Assembly (NCBI GenBank): GCA_022321325.1
Contig: JAKOEO010000006.1
Span: 25,501-64,497 of the forward strand
Direction of reading: 5' to 3'
DNA from: Candidatus Magnetominusculus sp. LBB02
Lineage (GTDB): Bacteria > Nitrospirota > Thermodesulfovibrionia > Thermodesulfovibrionales > Magnetobacteriaceae
DNA length: 38,997 nt
How positions within the stretch are numbered: the first letter of the stretch is position 1; each line of letters begins with the position of its first letter. The notes beneath the pieces were generated by a model. It saw only the letters and a list, made by a program, of their open reading frames with translations. It had not been told where the DNA came from and did not search any database. Positions 33,773 to 38,997 of the stretch are shown in pieces. Both the position numbers and the translations under genes were made by a program.

Positions 33773-34306
33773 ATGGCAATAGATAAAGAGAAGAAGAGTG
33801 TCCTTGCGCGTTTTATCATAGTCTATATAGTGCTGATGTTTGTTTTTTTTAATTTGGCAAACCTGAACTTCTTCGAGCGGTTGTTAGACATAAAAGGCGG
33901 GTATTCTAAGGCTATTGTCATCCTCTTGTCTAAGATTCTTAAAATCTTTGGGATAAGCTCTTCATACTACCGGCTTGATGATGGTACGGTTATAAACCTT
34001 CCCACGATTTCTCTCAATGTAAAGTTTGGCTGTAACGGGCTTGAGGCGGTGATTATGTACGTCTTTGCCGTTGTGTCTTTTCCCGCGGCGTGGCTAAACA
34101 AGCTCAAGGCAATTGCCGCAGGTTTTGTTGTTATACAAATACTTAATATTATCAGGCTCTTAGCGCTTGTATTTGTCTCTATCCATTATAAGGGTTTGTT
34201 CTTTTACTTCCACACATATTTCTCTCAGAGCGTTATGATAGTGGTATCGCTTGCCATGTTTGTTATTTATGTCAGAAGATATGCGGCAGAGGAGAAATCG
34301 GCATAG
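33773..34306 (+). CDS. xrtH: Exosortase H-like transpeptidase
   Basis: A polytopic membrane protein of 177 aa, short like XrtH rather than the ~280-aa EpsH type. The catalytic triad residues are at Cys87 (KFGCNGLEAV), Arg128 (LNIIRLLALV) and His147 (FYFHTYFSQ). Exosortases cut C-terminal PEP-CTERM-like tags of exported proteins; XrtH is paired with IPTLxxWG-CTERM proteins. The neighbouring ORF is its usual membrane partner. No protein with a matching C-terminal tag is seen in the window, so the substrates lie elsewhere. Confidence 0.85.
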   Translation: MAIDKEKKSVLARFIIVYIVLMFVFFNLANLNFFERLLDIKGGYSKAIVILLSKILKIFGISSSYYRLDDGTVINLPTISLNVKFGCNGLEAVIMYVFAVVSFPAAWLNKLKAIAAGFVVIQILNIIRLLALVFVSIHYKGLFFYFHTYFSQSVMIVVSLAMFVIYVRRYAAEEKSA

Positions 34307-34353
34307 GGCGGGCAACTGCTATATTTATTGTTTCCTATCTGGTATGTTTCGCT

Positions 34354-34845
34354 ATGTGGCTGCCAATAAAGGACTACTACGCCGCTCTGCTGGTTTATGT
34401 CTCTGCGCCTGCCGCGGCCATGACTAAGGGCGCATCTTTTGATATGATGGAGCGCCTTGACGGCGCGATACGCGTTAAACTTACTCTCAAAAAATACATG
34501 GCGCCATGCACCATCACAATTGCAACCTCGCGTTATACATTTAATTTCCCGCTAAGCCTTGCAATAACCGCCGTGCTTTTAACCCGCATTGACAATAAAA
34601 GAAAGGCCATTGCCGCCGTCCTCGCTGTGCTGCTTTGCGTCCATTTATTATATCTCTATAGTTTAGAGACGCTTGCATTGACCCGTACCTTATATGAAAA
34701 AAACCTGCGCGACGTAGGATTCATAGAGATGAATGTCCACATGCTGTTGTATAACTTCACAGATGAGCTTCTGCTGAGGTTAGAGCCGTTTATCATGGGC
34801 TTTGTCCTTTATTTCAAGTTTATGGGAAAAAATGAGGGAGGGTAG
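34354..34845 (+). CDS. Exosortase H-associated membrane protein
   Basis: It has about three hydrophobic segments (LAITAVLLTRI, AVLAVLLCVHLLYLYS, FIMGFVLYFKFM) and a mid-loop MAPCTITIATSRYTFNFP. It follows the exosortase by 47 nt and fits the small membrane partners found next to XrtH. The frame is open upstream of this ATG into a hydrophobic stretch (TAIFIVSYLVCFA) that would complete a first transmembrane helix, but no ATG, GTG or TTG occurs there. An ATA at 34303 lies 9 nt after GGAG. The start is thus uncertain and may be non-standard. Confidence 0.65.
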   Translation: MWLPIKDYYAALLVYVSAPAAAMTKGASFDMMERLDGAIRVKLTLKKYMAPCTITIATSRYTFNFPLSLAITAVLLTRIDNKRKAIAAVLAVLLCVHLLYLYSLETLALTRTLYEKNLRDVGFIEMNVHMLLYNFTDELLLRLEPFIMGFVLYFKFMGKNEGG

Positions 34846-34877
34846 GGCGGCAGTGACTAAAAAGACGGTTTTATCGC

Positions 34878-34907
34878 TTGACAAACGCCATTAAAATATG
34901 ACTTAAT
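34878..34907 (+). promoter_or_regulatory. Putative promoter of tRNA-Val
   Basis: Perfect TTGACA followed after 18 nt by CTTAAT, ending 15 nt before the tRNA 5' end. Confidence 0.45.
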
Positions 34908-34921
34908 AGTTACTGCGACGT

Positions 34922-34997
34922 GGGCGGGTAGCTCAGTTGGGAGAGCACAGCCCTTACAAGGCTGGGGTCACAGGTTCGAGCCCTGTTCCGCCTACCA
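34922..34997 (+). tRNA. tRNA-Val(TAC)
   Basis: A 76-nt cloverleaf: acceptor GGGCGGG pairs with TCCGCCT (G-T at both ends), D arm GCTC...GAGC, anticodon stem CAGCC/GGCTG around CTTACAA, and T arm ACAGG TTCGAGC CCTGT. The anticodon TAC decodes valine. CCA is encoded. The flanking 3' DNA carries a short CGCCGCCCC-type repeat. No integrase is next to it, so it is not visibly used as an attachment site. Confidence 0.95.
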
Positions 34998-35076
34998 TTT
35001 CCACGCCGCCCCATCAGCGCCGCCCCCATCAACGCCGCCCCCGGCAGCATAAATGTCTTATCTCGTTTGCGCAGAT

Positions 35077-35967
35077 TCATTGCATAATCCTAAACGGCAC
35101 TGGTATAAACGTTAAGATAAATATGGCAAGGGCAGCCGCCGCCACCTTCTTTCTCGATGCCTCTAACTCTATCTCGCTATAAATTACCGGCGGGTGTCTT
35201 AACCCTAAAATAGTCATCAATGCCGCCCAGAACAGCCAGCCATTCCAAAACTCCATTCCCATTAAGGCAAGGCATAAGACAAGTACCCTTGAAATCCAGA
35301 AATGCCTCTTACCTGTAACGGCGTACATGATATGCCCGCCGTCAAGCTGACCAATAGGCAGAAGGTTTAGCGATGTGACAAAAAAACCTATCCAACCGGC
35401 AAACGCAACCGAACTCAATATTACGTCCTGCCCCTCATGAGGACTTCCCACTATGAGCTTTGCCAGAAATGAAAATAACAGGCTATCCCCTAAGACCATC
35501 CCCGCCTGAGCGTCAGCAACTCCAATCCTTGAGTAGAACAGCCCGCCTACAACCGCTATAAACGAGACGACAAAACCGGCAATCGGCCCCGATGCCCCTA
35601 TGTCTGTAAGCGCAGTACGCGTGAGAATAGGAGATTTCATCTTGATAAACGCCCCAAACGTCCCAATTGGCGAAAGCGGGGCAGGGATAAAATATGGCAG
35701 CGTAGCCAGCGTGCGATGCCTTATTGACGCATAGTAGTGGGCCAACTCATGCGTCATCAAAATTGTCAGGAGCGTCAGCGAAAACGGCAGCCCCTCGTAA
35801 AACCGCCCTGGCTCCTCAAATGGATTAATCCCCTTTTGCATCATCCCGGCAAAGAGCGTAGTCAACATAGTTGCAATGAATAAGACCACTTGAAGAGGCG
35901 TAAGCCCCTGCAAAGGGCTACCTTGCTGCTCGGCGCTATTATATGTAACGTCAGTCTCTTCTGGCAT
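35077..35967 (-). CDS. Site-2-protease family (M50) membrane metalloprotease
   Basis: A 296-aa polytopic protein with the zinc motif LTHELAHYYA (HExxH) and the second site NLLPIGQLDGGHIMY (N-x2-P-x3-LDGG). Five to six hydrophobic segments place both in the membrane. S2P enzymes cut transmembrane substrates, often anti-sigma factors; the compact layout without a PDZ domain resembles FtsH-like/archaeal S2P subgroups. It is the last gene of the lon-thiL-DUF2062-rimO run, 37 nt after rimO. The substrate is unknown. Confidence 0.88.
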   Translation of the reverse strand: MPEETDVTYNSAEQQGSPLQGLTPLQVVLFIATMLTTLFAGMMQKGINPFEEPGRFYEGLPFSLTLLTILMTHELAHYYASIRHRTLATLPYFIPAPLSPIGTFGAFIKMKSPILTRTALTDIGASGPIAGFVVSFIAVVGGLFYSRIGVADAQAGMVLGDSLLFSFLAKLIVGSPHEGQDVILSSVAFAGWIGFFVTSLNLLPIGQLDGGHIMYAVTGKRHFWISRVLVLCLALMGMEFWNGWLFWAALMTILGLRHPPVIYSEIELEASRKKVAAAALAIFILTFIPVPFRIMQ

Positions 35968-36004
35968 AACTGGTTAATTTTAACATTAATCGCACGGCGC
36001 GGGT

Positions 36005-37288
36005 TTAATAAATTATTTCGCCTGTGAGGTCATATTCCTCGGCGCCCGTTATTTGAACGGTAACAAAATCGTCTGCGCTGAAACCATCGGGGAGCTTTTC
36101 GATAAATACGCAGCCGTCTATTTCCGGGGCATGGCAGTATAAGCGGGCGGCTGCTGTGCCCTCATGAACTTCGTCAACCAGAGCCTTAAACTGCATTCCA
36201 ACTAACGCACAGTTCTTTTCGTAGTGAATTTCAGCCTGCAAGGACATAAGCTCCTCTACACGGCGCTGCGCGGTCTTTTTTGTAACTTTCTCAGGCATTG
36301 CACAGGCGGCAGTTCCCTCTTCGTCCGAATAGGCAAAGACGCCTAACCTGTCAAATCTCACCTCTTCTATAAATGACAAGAGCGCCTTAAAATCCCTCGC
36401 GCCCTCGCCGGGAAATCCGGCCATCAGCGTGGTTCTAAGACATACATCAGGCAGATGACGCCGTATCCTCTCAAATAACTCAATATAACCAGCGCGCGAC
36501 CCCGAACGTCCCATCGCCCGCAGTATGCCCTCCTCAGAGTGCTGAATTGGAATATCGAGATATTTCACCACCTTGTCGTGCCGCTTGATGCAGTCAATCA
36601 GCCCGCCGGTTACCGAAGTTGGATATAAATACAGCATGCGTATCCAGAAATCCCCGTCTAAAGAGGCGAGGGCGTCTATGAGTGAAACGAGGTCACCGCC
36701 CGTGTCAGTGCCAAAAGAGGCGCTGTCCTGGGCTACAAGTATCAGCTCTTTCTTGCCGACACCAAGGTGTGTCTTTGCCTCTTCTATTATGCTGTCTAAG
36801 GTGGCGCTCTTAAAGCGCCCGCGGATTGACGGTATGGCGCAGAAGCGGCAGCCCCTGTTACATCCCTCGGCTATCTTCAGGTATGCGTATGGTTGGTGCG
36901 CCGTGGTTTGATTTGCCGGCGTTATGGCAGGCCCGTTATATTCAATACTCTTACAATACTCAACTATCGCCCTGTCTTGCCCTATGCCGAAAATAGCGTC
37001 TATTTCCGGTATTTCTCTTATCAACTCTTCCTTATACCTCTGTGCGAGACATCCAAAGACTATGAGCCTTGTTCCATCGGTTTTCAGCGTGGCAAGTGCC
37101 AGGATTTCGTCAATGGATTGCCGCTTTGCGTCTTCGATAAACCCGCATGTGTTTATGAGTATAACTTTGGCCTCATCAGGCGTCTCGGTACACGTAAACC
37201 CCTCGGCTGTAAATGCGGCAGCAAGGTGGCTGCTATCAACCTGATTTTTAGGACAGCCAAGCGTAATTATTGACAGGGGGGGCCTCAT
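36005..37288 (-). CDS. rimO: Ribosomal protein S12 methylthiotransferase
   Basis: A radical-SAM methylthiotransferase of 427 aa. The N-terminal UPF0004 domain has ITLGCPKNQVDS, INTCGFI and VFGCLAQRY. The radical-SAM motif is CNRGCRFCAIPSIRGRFKS. The C-terminal TRAM domain follows. RimO thiomethylates Asp of ribosomal protein S12. A single-gene start matches the family's N-terminus. It overlaps the DUF2062 gene by 4 nt (ATGA). Confidence 0.95.
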   Translation of the reverse strand: MRPPLSIITLGCPKNQVDSSHLAAAFTAEGFTCTETPDEAKVILINTCGFIEDAKRQSIDEILALATLKTDGTRLIVFGCLAQRYKEELIREIPEIDAIFGIGQDRAIVEYCKSIEYNGPAITPANQTTAHQPYAYLKIAEGCNRGCRFCAIPSIRGRFKSATLDSIIEEAKTHLGVGKKELILVAQDSASFGTDTGGDLVSLIDALASLDGDFWIRMLYLYPTSVTGGLIDCIKRHDKVVKYLDIPIQHSEEGILRAMGRSGSRAGYIELFERIRRHLPDVCLRTTLMAGFPGEGARDFKALLSFIEEVRFDRLGVFAYSDEEGTAACAMPEKVTKKTAQRRVEELMSLQAEIHYEKNCALVGMQFKALVDEVHEGTAAARLYCHAPEIDGCVFIEKLPDGFSADDFVTVQITGAEEYDLTGEIIY

Positions 37289-37746
37289 GCCGTGGTTTCG
37301 CGAAGTCTCTTTCTCTGTCTGTACCTGAAGACATAGAGCATTATATAGTAACTCAAAATACCGCCGATTAACGCAACCACTGTTGAACCTACAAAAAAAG
37401 GCAGCAGAAAGGCATTTAACTCATCAACTACATTAGAAAACGTAAGATGCTTGAAATTAAACTCAATGATGCACAGGTCACTGCCGAGCAGCTTTATCCC
37501 GACCCATGTGCTAAACGTATAAATCGGCACCATGGTCAATGGATTGGTAATATAAACGCCCGTAATCGTAGCGGGCTTATTCAGTCTGAAAAGCCATGCC
37601 GCTAAAATGCCCAAAGGCGTATGTATCCCAAAGAGCGGCGACATGCCTATCATCGTCCCAACGCCAAATGACAGAGCCATCATTGTCGGCGTGTCGTTTT
37701 GCCCCATCAGGGAGTTAAACATATCCTTAAATTTTGAAATGATCAT
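37285..37746 (-). CDS. DUF2062 membrane protein
   Basis: A 153-aa protein with about three transmembrane segments and FGVGTMIGMSPLFGIHTPLGILAAWLFRLNKPATITGVYITNPLT, the DUF2062 signature (G.fig..P..G.h..la..lA...r.N....l.g....NP.T). Its function is not established. It overlaps rimO and lies 2 nt after thiL, so it is part of the operon. Confidence 0.85.
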   Translation of the reverse strand: MIISKFKDMFNSLMGQNDTPTMMALSFGVGTMIGMSPLFGIHTPLGILAAWLFRLNKPATITGVYITNPLTMVPIYTFSTWVGIKLLGSDLCIIEFNFKHLTFSNVVDELNAFLLPFFVGSTVVALIGGILSYYIMLYVFRYRQRKRLRETTA

Positions 37747-37748
37747 AC

Positions 37749-38747
37749 TTAAATAAAATGCACGTAGCCGCAGTCCGCCAAATCCTTTGCGTCATTGTTT
37801 TTGTCAATCATAACAAGCCCGGTGTCTGTTATGTCTCCAATATAGCGGGCTGTGTCTATATCCTCTGCGCTGGTAAACAGGTACTCGTAGTCTTCGCCGC
37901 CGCAAAGGCTGAAGTGAAGGGGGTCTTTGTCTAATAATTCTGATGCGGCAAGCATGTGGGAGGACATTGGAAGTTTATTTTCGTAAATTACGGCGCCAAC
38001 GCCGCTCTCTGCACAGAGCCGTCTGAGGTCAAGCGCAAGGCCGTCGCTTATATCCATCATTGCGCTTGCCGCCGACGCTCCTAAGCTTGGCTTTAGAACT
38101 ATAGGCATAAGGTGCCTGTGAATAAGCGGTCTCATCGCAGGCCACGGCATGGGCCTGTCAGGCCCATTGTCCTTGTCAAGCTCAACCGGCGCCATAATAT
38201 GCCTGAGAAGCTCAAGGCCGCAGGCCGAATCCCCAAGCGCCCCGGTAACGTATATCTTATCGCCGACGCGGGCGCCGCTTCTTGTAATGGGTTTCTCGGC
38301 AAAACCCATTACTATGCCTGTTACCACAATGCCTGATTTGGAGGATGTAATATCACCGCCGACAAGCCCCGCGCCATAGAGGTCTAAGGCGTCTTTTACG
38401 CCCGATAAAAATTCTTTGGCAAATTTCTCTGAGGTATCAGGTGCAAATGCAGCGGTTAGTAAGAACCAGTTTGGCGTGCCGCCCATCGCATATATATCGC
38501 TTACGTTAACTGAAACCAGTTTAAATCCAACCTGATATGCCGTGGCAAAGGTCATGTCGAAATGTATCCCTTCGCACATCGTATCAGCGCTGATAAGCAA
38601 ACCCTCTCTGCCGCCAACCCGCAGCACGGCGGCGTCGTCGCCAATGCCTATCGCCACATCTTTTAATAAAGCTGAGGAGAACTCACTGCGTATGTGCCTT
38701 ATAAGCGAAAGCTCTCCAATTTTGACAGCACTGTCAGAGACAGTCAT
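37749..38747 (-). CDS. thiL: Thiamine-monophosphate kinase
   Basis: An AIR-synthase-fold kinase of 332 aa that makes thiamine diphosphate from thiamine monophosphate. Signature motifs: IGIGDDAAVL near the N-terminus (phosphate and metal site), ADTMCEGIHFDM, GFKLVSVNVSDIYAMGGTP, LVGGDITSS and MDISDGLALDLRRL. Its length and motifs are typical. It overlaps the lon end by 4 nt (ATGA). Confidence 0.95.
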   Translation of the reverse strand: MTVSDSAVKIGELSLIRHIRSEFSSALLKDVAIGIGDDAAVLRVGGREGLLISADTMCEGIHFDMTFATAYQVGFKLVSVNVSDIYAMGGTPNWFLLTAAFAPDTSEKFAKEFLSGVKDALDLYGAGLVGGDITSSKSGIVVTGIVMGFAEKPITRSGARVGDKIYVTGALGDSACGLELLRHIMAPVELDKDNGPDRPMPWPAMRPLIHRHLMPIVLKPSLGASAASAMMDISDGLALDLRRLCAESGVGAVIYENKLPMSSHMLAASELLDKDPLHFSLCGGEDYEYLFTSAEDIDTARYIGDITDTGLVMIDKNNDAKDLADCGYVHFI

Positions 38748-38997
38748 AGTTTGGTGTTTTTGGGTTCAGCCTTCGTGGACTGTCCTCCCTTAGCGTTGCC
38801 ATTTTTCAGGGCGATAGCCAGAACCTGATCCATAGTGTCTACAAATATGAACTCCATGTCTTTCTTGATATATTTCGGAATATCCTCAAGGTCTTTTTCA
38901 TTTCTCTTAGGGACAATTATCTTTTTTATTCCCATGCGTTTTGCGGCGAGGGATTTTTCCTTGAGACCGCCTATGGCCAGGACGGTGCCGCGAAGCG
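38744..38997 (-). CDS. lon: ATP-dependent protease Lon, C-terminal fragment cut by the window end
   Basis: The ORF track lists a 63-aa ORF beginning at an internal Met, but the frame is open to the window end. It reads LRGTVLAIGGLKEKSLAAKRMGIKKIIVPKRNEKDLEDIPK, then the Lon-typical FIFVDTMDQVLAIAL. GLKEK carries the catalytic Lys of the Ser-Lys dyad; the Ser lies outside. The C-terminal tail (GNAKGGQSTKAEPK) is variable. The gene is truncated here by the window, not broken. It overlaps thiL by 4 nt (ATGA), so they share an operon. Confidence 0.95.
   Translation of the reverse strand, partial: LRGTVLAIGGLKEKSLAAKRMGIKKIIVPKRNEKDLEDIPKYIKKDMEFIFVDTMDQVLAIALKNGNAKGGQSTKAEPKNTKL

Noticed and set aside
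34998-35046. CGCCGCCCC-type repeats after tRNA-Val as an attachment site
   Set aside because: No integrase or duplicated tRNA end is visible; this looks like simple GC-rich repetition.

Overview
This window is bacterial chromosomal DNA with no phage, IS element or CRISPR array that I can see. The cell is Gram-negative: there is LolA, an OmpA-type lipoprotein, several lipobox proteins and a rhamnose/galactofuranose surface-polysaccharide locus. CooC, CCG-type Fe-S proteins, ferredoxin and 'long' RmlA point to an anaerobic or microaerophilic lineage. My best guess is Nitrospirota (Thermodesulfovibrionia/Magnetobacterium-like), but this is inference from gene style. No rRNA or other phylogenetic marker settles it.

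Layout. 1-1.7 kb: end of a GlcF/LutA-like Fe-S protein and an unknown protein. 1.8-5.2 kb (minus): a kaiC-kaiB-PAS histidine kinase operon. 5.3-6.9 kb (plus): a RuBisCO-like protein fused to a C-terminal cupin. 6.9-7.9 kb: an AT-rich island with a near-consensus sigma-70 promoter, a frameshifted small gene and a ribbon-helix-helix gene. 8.1-11.9 kb (minus): a GT-C-like membrane protein, an OmpA lipoprotein with its terminator, and a zinc-ribbon/HAD phosphatase/methyltransferase operon. 12.1-12.8 kb: a heptad-repeat coiled-coil membrane protein and an 80-bp tandem repeat. 12.8-17.8 kb (minus): rmlA-rmlB-rmlD-glf-galE, mostly overlapping by 4 nt. It is divergent from a WbaP-type initiating glycosylphosphotransferase, lolA and tsaD (18.0-21.0 kb).

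21.1-23.1 kb (minus): an AT-rich insert with a HEPN-like small protein, a TPR-like partner and a lipoprotein, with two good promoters. 23.2-24.6 kb (plus): a DUF2155 lipoprotein and a CooC-like ATPase. 24.6-28.2 kb (minus): two tandem GT-C/TPR (TMTC-like) paralogues. 28.3-30.7 kb (minus): a GAF-PAS-GAF histidine kinase. 30.9-33.6 kb: CopA and a ferredoxin, divergent. 33.8-34.8 kb (plus): exosortase H and its membrane partner. 34.9 kb: tRNA-Val(TAC). 35.1-39.0 kb (minus): lon (partial)-thiL-DUF2062-rimO-M50 protease operon.

How they work together. The sugar nucleotides dTDP-rhamnose precursor and UDP-Galf made by the minus-strand operon would feed a glycan started on undecaprenyl phosphate by the divergent WbaP homologue. 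The GT-C/TPR pair and exosortase H suggest protein glycosylation and surface anchoring in the same envelope. The kai operon looks like a timing or energy-sensing module with its own kinase output. The most unusual items are the RuBisCO-like/cupin fusion and the HEPN-TPR cassette.
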